A program made the translations under genes and the position numbers. DNA of 64,000 nucleotides, taken from positions 62,001 through 126,000 of the forward strand of contig JAUCYS010000008.1 in the NCBI GenBank assembly GCA_030373505.1. Reading direction: 5' to 3'. This stretch comes from Parasphingorhabdus sp. Its GTDB lineage: Bacteria; Pseudomonadota; Alphaproteobacteria; Sphingomonadales; Sphingomonadaceae. Positions 26,461-34,828 of the stretch are shown in pieces (the first letter of the stretch is position 1; every line of letters begins with the position of its first letter). The notes beneath the pieces are model-generated. The model searched no databases. It had not been told where the DNA came from and saw nothing but the letters and a program-made list of their open reading frames with translations.

Positions 26461-27495
26461 ATGTCAAACCATGCTGCTGCAGCAAATCGGACCGCCGGTC
26501 CGCCGCCACCGCGAAGACCCAATTCGTTACGGCGATCCAGTTCGCTCCAGTCGATCTGGCCTGCCGGAGCGACCGGTCCGCATCATCTGGTCGGGCGGGC
26601 AAGAGATCTGTTTACCGGACAGGGGACGGACGCGCCCGAAACCTTGGGCTCGGATTGGATCGAGACGATACTCGCCCCCGACCGGCGACTGCTTACCCTG
26701 AGCGCCAGTCGCCAGTCCGATACGCTTGCAGATTTTGCCGGACTGACTCCGGGCGGAGACCTGCGACGGGCCATTGCCGACAGGATACCGGAAGAAAGGG
26801 AGGGCGGCACCTTGCTTTGTCGCCTGCTGGAAGACATGGCGGGTGCGGTCTTCATGGCCAGTTCGGCATGGTATGACTGGGACGCAGAAGGCCTTGACGG
26901 ATATTTCCGGAAGGTCGGACTGAGTTCCGTCAGAGAACGTCCGGTTACCGGATTATGCCTGAGCTATGTTCCGGGTTCGGAAGCGATTACAGCAGACGGC
27001 CGGATGGACGAAAATAATGCGGATCACCCGGTTGCAATGTCGCCCGTGTCGGATACGGACCCGTTTGCGTGGCATGACCTTGTTGAAATTGATGCACCCA
27101 ATCACTGGCGACTGCGCTGGACGGATCTCTGGGTCGAAGACGGGATTGTGCATGTCGACGCCTGGTTTCAGGACAGTTCCGTCATTCGCGGACGCGATGA
27201 CATCAGGACCATCTTTCACGAATATGGCCTGCGAGCACGCCTTGATCCTGCGGAAATGACACTGATCGCCATTGATGTAGAGGCGCGTGTGCTGCCGTTC
27301 GGAACCTGCCAGGCGGCACCGGCCACTGCCAATATTCTGGTTGGGCGTCCAGCCTTGGAGTTCCGCGATTCGGTGGGCCAGGCTCTAGGCGGCACGCAGG
27401 GTTGTACGCATCTCAATGACATGCTTCGTGCCCTGCAGGATGTTTCGGCGATGTTTGGTATATTCAGCAATGCAACCGCTTCTCGTGCAGGCTAG
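26461..27495 (+). CDS. DUF2889-domain protein
   Basis: 344 residues. The N-terminal block RRPNSLRRSSSLQSIWPAGA then LVGRARDLFTG, and the C-terminal GCTHLNDMLRAL, are the hallmarks of DUF2889, a family of unknown function often found in sphingomonad and actinobacterial lipid/steroid catabolic clusters. Start ATG 26461 has GGAG about 8 bases upstream; a GTG at 26449 is possible. No signal peptide or membrane segment is visible, so it is probably cytoplasmic. It opens the plus-strand arm behind LysR, followed by the hotdog hydratase. The second DUF2889 gene at 50002 also follows an acyl-CoA enzyme. Confidence 0.82.
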   Translation: MSNHAAAANRTAGPPPPRRPNSLRRSSSLQSIWPAGATGPHHLVGRARDLFTGQGTDAPETLGSDWIETILAPDRRLLTLSASRQSDTLADFAGLTPGGDLRRAIADRIPEEREGGTLLCRLLEDMAGAVFMASSAWYDWDAEGLDGYFRKVGLSSVRERPVTGLCLSYVPGSEAITADGRMDENNADHPVAMSPVSDTDPFAWHDLVEIDAPNHWRLRWTDLWVEDGIVHVDAWFQDSSVIRGRDDIRTIFHEYGLRARLDPAEMTLIAIDVEARVLPFGTCQAAPATANILVGRPALEFRDSVGQALGGTQGCTHLNDMLRALQDVSAMFGIFSNATASRAG

Positions 27496-27574
27496 GCAGT
27501 CTGCATCCTGAGGCCATAGCAGCCCGCTAATAGACCATGGGCAGATATAGAGAGACAAAGCAAATGACGAGCAG

Positions 27575-27760
27575 ATGCTGGTGACGTTAAGCGGTGAGGC
27601 GGAATGGCGCGCCTGCTCAAGGCGCCTGAAACAACGGCCGCCTGCTTTCGGGGCGCAGCAATATCGGGCCGCGCGGATGGACATGGTTCGCGCGGCATCC
27701 GCCGCACAGAATACAGCCGATTTTCTAAGGCAGAAACTAGCAGGGGAGAACGCCTCGTGA
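27575..27760 (+). CDS. Small hypothetical protein, overlapping the hydratase start
   Basis: 61 residues, MLVTLSGEAEWRACSRRLKQ to DFLRQKLAGENAS. The sequence is Ala/Arg/Gln rich and predicted mostly helical by eye. Its TGA stop overlaps the GTG start of the hydratase gene (GTGA at 27757-27760), the layout of a translationally coupled gene. It has no clear ribosome site and no family I recognise. It could be a real small protein, a remnant of a larger gene's C-terminus, or chance. It fills most of the 262-base gap between DUF2889 and the hydratase. Confidence 0.3.
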   Translation: MLVTLSGEAEWRACSRRLKQRPPAFGAQQYRAARMDMVRAASAAQNTADFLRQKLAGENAS

Positions 27761-28839
27761 TTGACCATAATTCCTATCCGTCCCTCAACTGGGAGGATGT
27801 CAGCGAAGGCGATATCCTTCCCCCGTTCGAATATGAGTTGAGCCTCGTCCGGCTTGTCGCCTTTGTACGCGCGACCGGCTTGTACGATTATGTGCATCAT
27901 GATGCCAAATATGCGCAAGCCGTGGGGGCCGAGGATGCCTTCATTTCAACCACCCAGGTCGGCGGTCTGTTCACGCGTCTGGTGACCGACTGGTCCGGCC
28001 CGGCCAGCCTGGTCCGGCGCATCACCTTTCGCATGACCGCCCAATGTCTCCGTGACGACATGCTCACGGTAAGCGGCAAGGTGGGGCGGAAATATCGCGG
28101 AGAGGACGGCAGCTATCTGGTCGATATCGTCGATCTCAATATAGCGACTCAATCCACCGCCAGCGCTGTAAATGCAACCGCGACCATCGAGATGCCGTCC
28201 GCTGACGGGCAGATGCCTGCCATATTCCGTGAGCGCTCGCCTGGCGAAGAACCCGCTGCGAACGATGATATGCCTGATTTCGCCCGGGCCATGATGGGCA
28301 TAGAGCGTGACGGGAACTGGGAGCCCCGGGATCCGCTGTTGCCGAGTGATGTTCACCTTTGGTGCGAGGCGCTGGAAGACTGGAACCCGCTCTATTGGGA
28401 TAGAGAATATGCCGCCGCTTCCCCGTTCGGCACGCTGATCTCCCCGCCCACAGGACTGTTTTTCGGCGCAGATTCGTCGCTCAATGTCGGCCTTGGCTAC
28501 CGCAAGCCCGGTGCCGACGTTCCCGAGCCGATCAAGCGCAATCTGCATGGTATGGAATTGATGACGGCGCTGCGCGAAGAAATCATCAAGGGCGGGGTGC
28601 CTTTTCCGCCCCCAGATTGCCCGGAGGCGGTAGTGACTCAGGCCGACTATCATTTTTATACACCGCTGCGCATCGGCGAAACTTTGCGTACCAAGCAGCG
28701 GCTCGTCTCGTGCAGTCCGCTTCGCAAAACCCGGCTTGGCGAAGGCTATTTCGTTACCGGCGAGAATCTCTTGTTCAACCAGCGGGACGAGCTTGTCCGG
28801 ACCGTTGCGATGAGCCTTTTCTGTTACCGGGCGGCATGA
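27757..28839 (+). CDS. Double-hotdog MaoC-like hydratase
   Basis: 360 residues from a GTG with GGGGAG 8 bases upstream. Two tandem hotdog domains are visible. Domain 1 (about 10-150) has GLYDYVHHDAKYAQAVG, resembling the R-hydratase acid/His segment (Asp44, His47, His48, Asp49). Domain 2 (about 210-355) has EDWNPLYWDREYAAASPFG, the D-x-N-P-L-H hydratase motif with His replaced by Tyr, and ends RTVAMSLFCYR. One catalytic and one degenerate half is typical of eukaryotic-type hydratase 2 and of ChsH1/ChsH2-type steroid enoyl-CoA hydratases. The expected reaction is hydration of a bulky 2-enoyl-CoA. Confidence 0.85.
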   Translation: MIDHNSYPSLNWEDVSEGDILPPFEYELSLVRLVAFVRATGLYDYVHHDAKYAQAVGAEDAFISTTQVGGLFTRLVTDWSGPASLVRRITFRMTAQCLRDDMLTVSGKVGRKYRGEDGSYLVDIVDLNIATQSTASAVNATATIEMPSADGQMPAIFRERSPGEEPAANDDMPDFARAMMGIERDGNWEPRDPLLPSDVHLWCEALEDWNPLYWDREYAAASPFGTLISPPTGLFFGADSSLNVGLGYRKPGADVPEPIKRNLHGMELMTALREEIIKGGVPFPPPDCPEAVVTQADYHFYTPLRIGETLRTKQRLVSCSPLRKTRLGEGYFVTGENLLFNQRDELVRTVAMSLFCYRAA

Positions 28840-28921
28840 GTTTGGATCGTCCCGTGGAAACAGGCGGCCGGTAACCCCGAGAGTTGGGCGATCTGACAAT
28901 TTATGCGGATGGAGGGATGCT

Positions 28922-29461
28922 ATGGAACTGGATGTAAAGGCCGTGCAACGGCTTCTGGACAAGGAAGCGATTCGCGACGCTTCCCTGCGCTACACACGGG
29001 GCATTGACCGGCATGACGAGGAACTGATGGCTTCCGCCTATCATGCCGATGCGACAGACGATCATGGCGATTATATCGGTGATCCGGCGGGTTTTGCCGA
29101 CTACGCCAACACGGTCCACGGCCAGAACTGGGTGCAGCATCAGCATTATGTGAGCAATCAGGTGATCGACCTTGATGGCGACACCGCGCATAGCGAAATG
29201 TATTTTTTTGCCGTTCTCAAACGGCCGGACGGTACATGCGATCTCGTCGGCGGTCGTTATGTTGATCGCTTCGAGCGGCGCGGGAATCTGTGGGCCATTG
29301 CCGACCGCGCTTGCCTGGTCGAATGGAATGCCGAGACAGGCCCGAAAGGCGCGGCCCTCGACCCATCTGTTTTTCTCTCGGGAAGCTGGGACAAAAGCGA
29401 CATATCCTATCAGCGGCCTTTGCGGGTCGATCGGCCTCACCGTAATCTGCTGGATGGTTGA
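28922..29461 (+). CDS. SnoaL-like protein (SnoaL_4 type)
   Basis: 179 residues: VQRLLDKEAIRDASLRYTRG, IDRHDEELMASAYHADATDDHG, HQHYVSNQVIDLDGDTAHSE, and RYVDRFERRGNLWAIADRAC. This is a clear SnoaL_4 NTF2-like barrel with the conserved IDRHDEELM and HYVSN segments seen in dehydratase-like members. GGAGGG precedes the ATG at 28922. A C-terminal 35-residue tail (about 145-179) extends past the domain. It lies in the plus-strand arm between the hotdog hydratase and the amidohydrolase. It is the third of three complete SnoaL-like proteins around LysR, which makes enzymatic roles in successive dehydration or isomerisation steps likely. Confidence 0.86.
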   Translation: MELDVKAVQRLLDKEAIRDASLRYTRGIDRHDEELMASAYHADATDDHGDYIGDPAGFADYANTVHGQNWVQHQHYVSNQVIDLDGDTAHSEMYFFAVLKRPDGTCDLVGGRYVDRFERRGNLWAIADRACLVEWNAETGPKGAALDPSVFLSGSWDKSDISYQRPLRVDRPHRNLLDG

Positions 29462-29487
29462 GCCTCTGCGTCAGGCAGGCGCTGCCC

Positions 29488-29504
29488 GTTGAAAATAATT
29501 CAAC
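29488..29504 (+). promoter_or_regulatory. Candidate LysR box GTTGAA-N5-TTCAAC
   Basis: GTTGAAAATAATTCAAC is a perfect 6-bp inverted repeat with a 5-base spacer and contains T-N11-A. It lies 76 bases before the amidohydrolase start. It shares arms and downstream context with the element at 26348-26364, which is the main reason to think both are bound by the nearby LysR protein. Confidence 0.5.
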
Positions 29505-29579
29505 GGTGCCAAAAAACTTCGCCATTGGCGCGGAAGTGCAGCTGGTCGATATCAAATGTGGATGGAGATGGAGAATATC

Positions 29580-30824
29580 ATGGACACGCAAGCACCCGCT
29601 ACCGTTAACAAGGAAAATCTGTGGCGTCTCGAAACGCCGAAGATTGAAGGATGGACGCGTGACGTCCGTCCAGGTCCCAACAAGCATTTCATGGTCTCTG
29701 TCGACACACATTTGTCGCCGCCGGTGAAGCTGTTCCATGAGCGGATGGATAAGAAATTCCATGACTTGCTGCCGAAGATCGAAAAGCGCGACGATGGCGA
29801 GCGTTATATCATCATGCCCGGTGCGCGTCCCGAACGACTGGTCAACTTCGCCTTTGAAGGAGAGGATCTGCTTCGTTCCAAGTCCGGTGCCGATCTCCTG
29901 CAAAAAGACCTCGACGGCGCCGTCATCACCGGTCTCCAGCGGATCGCAGATCAGGAGCTGGATGGCGTTGATGCAGAAATCATCTTCCCCAACGGCGCGG
30001 CCCTGTTGATGTGGTCTATCAACAATAATGAAATGGTGGCGGCCCAGGCCGCGGTCTGGAACGACTGGGCGATGGAGGTCTGCGGACCCTTTATCGACCA
30101 GTGCAGCCCGGCCGCGGCGCTGTGCACCGCTGACATTGATCTGGCAATAGCCGAAATTGAGCGCGTCGCGAAGCTCGGTTATCGCGTGCTGACCCTGCCA
30201 TGCAAACCTGTTTTCGGGCCCCATGACGTCAGCGATATCAATTATAACCTGCCGATTTTCGATCCCATGTGGGCCGCCATTCAGGATCATGATCTGACGA
30301 TCACCTACCATGTTTCCACCGGCCGTGACCCCCGCGCAGCGCGCGGCAACGGCGGTGCGATCATTAACTATGTCTGCCACTCGCTTTCACCAACGATTGA
30401 GCCGATCGTCAATATGTGTGCATCGGGCGTGTTCGAGCGCTTCCCCAAATTGCGGGCCTCGACGATTGAGGCGGACGCGGGCTGGGTGCCGTGGATGCTG
30501 CAGAAGATGGATGAATCCTATCTCAAGCATCATTTCTGGGTGCGGCCAAAACTGAAAAATCTGCCGAGTGAATATTACCGCAGCAATTGTTTCGCTTCCT
30601 TTGGCGAAGACCAGGCGGCGATCGCCTTGGTTGAGCAATTCGGTCTTGAGGACAATTTCATGTGGGCCAATGACTACCCCCATCATGAAGGAAGCTGGCC
30701 GCATTCCGCAGAGGCGCTGTACCGCACGCTTGGCAACGATCTGCGCGAGGATACGCGCGCGAAGCTCGTCGGTCTGAATGCGGCAAGAGCCTTCAACATT
30801 CCGGTGCCCGAGAAATATCGCTGA
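29580..30824 (+). CDS. Amidohydrolase-2 (ACMSD-like) metal-dependent hydrolase/decarboxylase
   Basis: 414 residues. The N-terminal metal site reads SVDTHLSPP (Asp-x-His in place of the His-x-His of ACMSD). TYHVSTG supplies a barrel His and MWANDYPHHEG a C-terminal Asp-x-x-His, giving a PF04909 TIM barrel. Members hydrolyse or decarboxylate aromatic and cyclic carboxylates, and some cleave C-C bonds in 1,3-dicarbonyl rings. GGAGA lies before the ATG at 29580; the in-frame ATGs at 29556 and 29568 are less well placed. It is the last gene of the plus-strand arm, 205 bases before a bidirectional terminator. A ring-opening or decarboxylation step for the Rieske arm product is plausible. Confidence 0.87.
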   Translation: MDTQAPATVNKENLWRLETPKIEGWTRDVRPGPNKHFMVSVDTHLSPPVKLFHERMDKKFHDLLPKIEKRDDGERYIIMPGARPERLVNFAFEGEDLLRSKSGADLLQKDLDGAVITGLQRIADQELDGVDAEIIFPNGAALLMWSINNNEMVAAQAAVWNDWAMEVCGPFIDQCSPAAALCTADIDLAIAEIERVAKLGYRVLTLPCKPVFGPHDVSDINYNLPIFDPMWAAIQDHDLTITYHVSTGRDPRAARGNGGAIINYVCHSLSPTIEPIVNMCASGVFERFPKLRASTIEADAGWVPWMLQKMDESYLKHHFWVRPKLKNLPSEYYRSNCFASFGEDQAAIALVEQFGLEDNFMWANDYPHHEGSWPHSAEALYRTLGNDLREDTRAKLVGLNAARAFNIPVPEKYR

Positions 30825-31028
30825 ACGCCAAAGCCGTTGCCTTCAATCCGGAGGCCGTCATGCTGCCATGAAACCCGTTGCAGGATCCATCAGAGCCGCA
30901 TGGGTCAGACTGGTGGCGGGGCAGTGCCTCCACTAGGCTTTTGATCAATACCTGAAGGCGGACGTCGACATCGGCTTGTGGTCGCTTGACGGAAACCGCT
31001 CGGACCGAAATCGCGGCATCCAGAAAAC

Positions 31029-31059
31029 AGAAGGGCGGCAATCTGCTTGCCGCCCTTCT
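31029..31059. terminator. Bidirectional intrinsic terminator
   Basis: AGAAGGGCGGCAA (31029-31041) and TTGCCGCCCTTCT (31047-31059) form a perfect 13-bp stem with a TCTGC loop. TCATTG follows on plus and GTTTTC on minus. It separates the convergent amidohydrolase and TonB receptor genes; the receptor stop is at 31083. The rest of 30825-31082 shows no gene. Confidence 0.9.
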
Positions 31060-31082
31060 TCATTGTCCGACTGTTTGAGACT

Positions 31083-33551
31083 TTAGAATTTGAATCCGAC
31101 GCGGAGCATGACTTCACGACCACGCGATACGGATGCGTGCTGATCGGCCAGCTGGTTCGGATTGACCGACGCAGCGGGGTTATCCGTCGCGCGGGCCCAG
31201 TAATATTTGTCGGTCAGGTTGCGTCCGATCAGCGCCAATTCCCACTTGTCGTCGATTTCTGCCACGCGGACGGATGCATCGAGCAAGGTATAATGGGGTG
31301 AGCGGGAGCGGGGCTGCGAACTCGCGCTCGTGACATAGCTGTCGCTGAAGCTGATGCCACTGGCAAACTCGATCTTGGTCGAGTCGGTCAGCGGTGTTTC
31401 ATATACAAAACCCGCGTTGCCGCTCCATTCAGGCGAACGGATCAACTGCGTTCCGCTCAGATTCTGCAGCACGCCGACGATATTGTCGTTGGTCGGGTTC
31501 GGCTGGCTGGCGCACTGGCCAATGCCGGTGCCGGGCGAGAGGGCCAGCTGGCCAATATAGCAGGAGGCATAATATTGGTCGTACTTGGCATCAGCATAAG
31601 CCAGGTTGCCGTAAAGCGAGAGGCCGGTGGTTGGCCGCACGGTCAGACTGAACTCGGCTCCCTTTGAGGAGACCTTGCCGGCGTTCTTCAGTTCTTGAAT
31701 CGTGCCCTGCGTTGTCACCTGAACCTGCAGGTCATCGATCTTGTACGAGTATAGAGCGAGGTCTGCTGACACCATGCCGTCAAACAGGCGGCTCTTGATA
31801 CCGCCTTCGAAGCCCTTGACCTTCTGTGGACGATAGCTGAAATCACCGGCCGCGTTGAACGAGCCGCCGTTGAAACCGCCAGACAGGAAGCCCTGCTTGT
31901 AGTTAGCGTAAATGTTCAGGTCACTTGTTGGACGATAGCTGATCGAGATTTCCGGCGAGAAGTTGTTGAACGTCTTCTTGTTTCCGCCGTTTGACAGAAA
32001 CGGCTGGGCTCCAACCAGCTCGGTCGCGCGGTTCACCACCGAGATCAGTTCCTTTTCCTCGTGGGAGTAGCGACCGCCAGCCGCAATTTCGATTTCCGGT
32101 ATCGGCTTCACCTGTACCTGGCCGAAGAACGAATAGGCCTTGCCATCCTGGTCGAGATAGTAGTTCGACACCACAAAGGGGCTTGGACGCGCCGCTCCGA
32201 AGAGCGATGGCTGTCCCGCTATCGCGCCAAATGCGGCGAGTGAAGCGCTGATCGCGCTGGTGTCCTGATATTGACCGCCGACGAGGAAATTGATGGGCCC
32301 CGAGAAGCTGCTTGCGACGCGGAGTTCCTGACTGATCTCGCGAATGTCCAGGAAATTGACCGAGCCAAGAATGGCGTCGGGCCGGCTTGTCGCGGTATAG
32401 TTCGCCCGGTTGAAGAAGCTGAGCTTGTAGAAGCCGGTTACCGAAGTGATCGTTACATCATCGGCAAGATCATAGTTGAGTTCGAGACCGGACAACCACT
32501 GTTTCGAGTGGGAGTAGAGAGAGCCATCGCCGAAGGAGGAATAAGGCAGTTTTGGGTTGCCCGCCGGATTTGACGTCGTTGCCAATGGTCCTGCCAAGGC
32601 AGTGATCTTTGCCATATCGGGACCAAGACTGGCCAGAACAATGCGATCGTCACCGGTGCAATCGACAGGACCGCCCGTGGTTGGCGTGCCTGAAGGGCAA
32701 TCCACGGTCTGGATATTGCCGCTACTGCTGTTCCCTACGACATCGTTGTAGGAAAGCTTGAAGCGTGCACGGAAGGGGCCGCCATTGTCGAATTTGAGCG
32801 TTCCGCGGAAGGCAATCTCGTCGCTTTCCGGCGTACGGGATCCGCCAAAGAAGGGGTCGGTCTCAGGTACGATATTCTTTACCCAGCCCTTCATCGTCGA
32901 GCCATAGACGGCAAGGCGTGCACCCAGACCATCGGTCAGGGGGCCGGAAATATAGCCTTCGCCGCGCAACTCGTCGGCGTTAAACTCGTAACCAAGCTTG
33001 CCGCCCACTTCGAACTGGTCGGTCGGATCGGCGGTGCGGGTTGAAATGATGCCGCCCGGGCTGTTCTTCCCGAAGAACAGGGCCTGCGGCCCCTTCAATA
33101 CTTCGACGCCGGCAATGTCAAAATCGCCCATCCTGCGGACCGACGATCGTGCAACCTGCACGCCATCAATGTTGAACGAAACGGCCTGGTCGCCCAGCGG
33201 GTTGGAGTCAGCCGCGGAAATGCCGCGCAGCGAGAGTGATCCGCCCTGGACCGTGCCGCCGCCTTCGCCGACCACGAGGCCGGGAATCTTCCGCGCGAGA
33301 GCGTCCGTGCCGTTGATGCCGCTGCGGGACAGGTCATCCCCCGACACCGCAGTAATAGCGACCGGCACATCGATGAGTCGTTCATCGCGCTTACGTGCGG
33401 TCACGATGATCACGCCCTCATCTGCTTCCGAAGATTCCTGCGGTGCTGCGTTTTCCTGGGCAGTCGCCTGTGAACTGCTTGCTATGGCCGCGAATGCGAC
33501 CGAGCCTAGCAACAAGGTTGAAAATTGCCGCCGTCCGTATGAAGATGCCAT
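31083..33551 (-). CDS. TonB-dependent outer-membrane receptor
   Basis: 822 residues. A signal peptide (about 1-32, with a hydrophobic LLLGSVAFAAIAS core, ending near ATAQ) is followed by a TonB-box-like GVIIVTARK at about residue 47. Then come the plug domain (VPVAITAVSGDDL, VEVLKGPQALFFGKNSPGG) and a long beta barrel ending in VSRGREVMLRVGFKF with the C-terminal Phe. It imports large or hydrophobic molecules across the outer membrane using TonB energy; sphingomonads use such receptors for many organic substrates. GGGAGGA precedes the ATG at 33551. It lies downstream of the SDR-Gfo-EthD-VOC genes on the same strand and may have its own promoter in the 310-base gap. Confidence 0.94.
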   Translation of the reverse strand: MASSYGRRQFSTLLLGSVAFAAIASSSQATAQENAAPQESSEADEGVIIVTARKRDERLIDVPVAITAVSGDDLSRSGINGTDALARKIPGLVVGEGGGTVQGGSLSLRGISAADSNPLGDQAVSFNIDGVQVARSSVRRMGDFDIAGVEVLKGPQALFFGKNSPGGIISTRTADPTDQFEVGGKLGYEFNADELRGEGYISGPLTDGLGARLAVYGSTMKGWVKNIVPETDPFFGGSRTPESDEIAFRGTLKFDNGGPFRARFKLSYNDVVGNSSSGNIQTVDCPSGTPTTGGPVDCTGDDRIVLASLGPDMAKITALAGPLATTSNPAGNPKLPYSSFGDGSLYSHSKQWLSGLELNYDLADDVTITSVTGFYKLSFFNRANYTATSRPDAILGSVNFLDIREISQELRVASSFSGPINFLVGGQYQDTSAISASLAAFGAIAGQPSLFGAARPSPFVVSNYYLDQDGKAYSFFGQVQVKPIPEIEIAAGGRYSHEEKELISVVNRATELVGAQPFLSNGGNKKTFNNFSPEISISYRPTSDLNIYANYKQGFLSGGFNGGSFNAAGDFSYRPQKVKGFEGGIKSRLFDGMVSADLALYSYKIDDLQVQVTTQGTIQELKNAGKVSSKGAEFSLTVRPTTGLSLYGNLAYADAKYDQYYASCYIGQLALSPGTGIGQCASQPNPTNDNIVGVLQNLSGTQLIRSPEWSGNAGFVYETPLTDSTKIEFASGISFSDSYVTSASSQPRSRSPHYTLLDASVRVAEIDDKWELALIGRNLTDKYYWARATDNPAASVNPNQLADQHASVSRGREVMLRVGFKF

Positions 33552-33861
33552 TATTAATCCTCCCAAATTATATTTTGTCGCTCCTCGGCGACGCGGTCCG
33601 TTAAGCGAACTGCAGGTCGCACTATACAGCATCGGTTTGCTCTACATTGCAGGAGCACTTGTCGTGGGCGGTAAAATGAAGGGGGGTGGATGAGCGAAAG
33701 CGATCAACCCGTCGATGCTGGTCTTGAGCCGGGCGAAGTCGCATCAAGGAATCGCGGTTTTCGCCTTGAAGGGGGGCATCTTTTCATCCAGGGCGAGAAA
33801 AGGCGAGCAATCGGTGGCGCCGTAAAATTACGCGGCCTCGTGCGGGTTTCTGCGGTTCATT
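33552..33861. other. 310-base gap upstream of the TonB receptor
   Basis: It holds the leader and presumably the promoter of the minus-strand receptor gene. A TATAGT near 33623-33628 (minus strand) could be a -10 box, but no matching -35 is visible. A plus-strand frame at 33690-33887 with a purine-rich AAGGGGGG before its ATG has no recognisable product and runs into the VOC gene, so I do not call it. No terminator was seen for the VOC operon here. Confidence 0.4.
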
Positions 33862-34284
33862 TCAAACATCAACATCGGCATAAATGATGAACTCCAGCAA
33901 TGATCCGTCAGGATCGCGGAAATAGCGGCTGATGCCTTTTCCCAGCGCGCCCATTCGTTCCACGGGACCGAAAATGATGTCGACTCCACAATCGTGCAAA
34001 TGCTGCTCCAGCGAATCGGGCGTATCATCCCACCGGAAACACAGGTCGCTGCCGCCCGGCTGAACCGGCAGCGTAGCGAGGAGTTCTGGTGGCGCCATGG
34101 CGGCGAGGCCGGGGCCGTGGACGCTCAGCATCACATCACCGATCCGATATTGCCGGAAATTGTCCATCGGTGCATCGATCTCGGCTCCGAACACCGTGCG
34201 GTAAAATATATCGGACCGCTCGATGTCGCTCGACCCGATCACGCAATGATCGAAACCAACCGGCAACTTCCCATTTTCACCCAT
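33862..34284 (-). CDS. VOC-family (glyoxalase/dioxygenase fold) protein
   Basis: 140 residues. PVGFDHCVIGSSDIERSDIFYRTVFG is the first beta-alpha-beta module with a metal-type His. RYFRDPDGSLLEFIIY is the second, with the Glu ligand position. A DLCFRWDD segment stands where a second His would be expected, so metal ligation is uncertain. VOC proteins include glyoxalases, extradiol dioxygenases, epimerases and resistance proteins; this single-domain form is not assignable further. AAAGGAG precedes the ATG at 34284. It ends the minus-strand SDR-Gfo-EthD operon, 190 bases after the EthD-like gene. Confidence 0.83.
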   Translation of the reverse strand: MGENGKLPVGFDHCVIGSSDIERSDIFYRTVFGAEIDAPMDNFRQYRIGDVMLSVHGPGLAAMAPPELLATLPVQPGGSDLCFRWDDTPDSLEQHLHDCGVDIIFGPVERMGALGKGISRYFRDPDGSLLEFIIYADVDV

Positions 34285-34474
34285 GCTATATCTCCTTTGT
34301 GCGCACGGACACGGTCCTGTGTCCCGTTTATCCGGAAACCCCGCAACCCGTCGTCGGGATTTTGCGGGCGGAGCCAACCGCAGCATCAAAGACAAGATTG
34401 TGTTTAAATACTGCCGGTCCGGCGGCTCTCATCGGCGACTCTGTTTCGCCCAGCCTTCTTTCGACGGAAGCCGA

Positions 34475-34804
34475 TCAGGCCGATCCTGCCGACCGATACG
34501 GGGTAATTGTCTCGGCGCTGCCCATGAAAAAACTGGCCATGTCGAACGCTTCGCTCATCACCATGTCCGCCGTTCCGGCCCGTTTCATCAGTTCGGCTTC
34601 GACTGCGGCACTGTCGTCACAATCCAGTTCATATATTGCGAGATATTTCCACTGATCACCCGACCGCATCCGGAACCGCTCGGCGCCGACGACCCCGGGA
34701 ACCCGAAAAACGTCAGGCAGGTGAACATCGTCATACCATCTATTGAACTCGTCATCGCGTCCATCCACCGGGCTCGACAATACAAGCATCTTGAAGCGGG
34801 GCAT
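34475..34804 (-). CDS. EthD/Dabb-like dimeric alpha+beta barrel protein
   Basis: 109 residues: MPRFKMLVLSSPVDGRDDEF, NRWYDDVHLPDVFRVPGVVGAERFR, YLAIYELD. The FNxWYDxVHxPD pattern is typical of a small ferredoxin-like barrel family common next to catabolic oxidoreductases. The His in DDVHLPD is the conserved polar residue of the cavity. Function unknown; relatives act as monooxygenase-like or decarboxylase-like small enzymes. GGGAGA precedes the ATG at 34804. It is 24 bases from the Gfo/Idh/MocA gene, in the same transcript as an SDR. It is more distant from the two EthD proteins of the LysR arm than those are from each other. Confidence 0.8.
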   Translation of the reverse strand: MPRFKMLVLSSPVDGRDDEFNRWYDDVHLPDVFRVPGVVGAERFRMRSGDQWKYLAIYELDCDDSAAVEAELMKRAGTADMVMSEAFDMASFFMGSAETITPYRSAGSA

Positions 34805-34828
34805 TGATATTCTCCCTGATATTGTGCG

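Noticed and set aside
26421-26876. Frame with a strong GGGGAGGAGCA ribosome-like site before the DUF2889 gene
   Set aside because: Out of frame with DUF2889, which has full family motifs from 26461; composition is that of a shadow frame.
33600-33660. TATAGT as a promoter -10 for the TonB receptor
   Set aside because: No -35-like hexamer at 16-18 bases, so the promoter was not listed.
33690-33887. 65-residue plus-strand frame after a GGGGGG run
   Set aside because: Purine-rich start but no recognisable product and it enters the VOC gene on the opposite strand.
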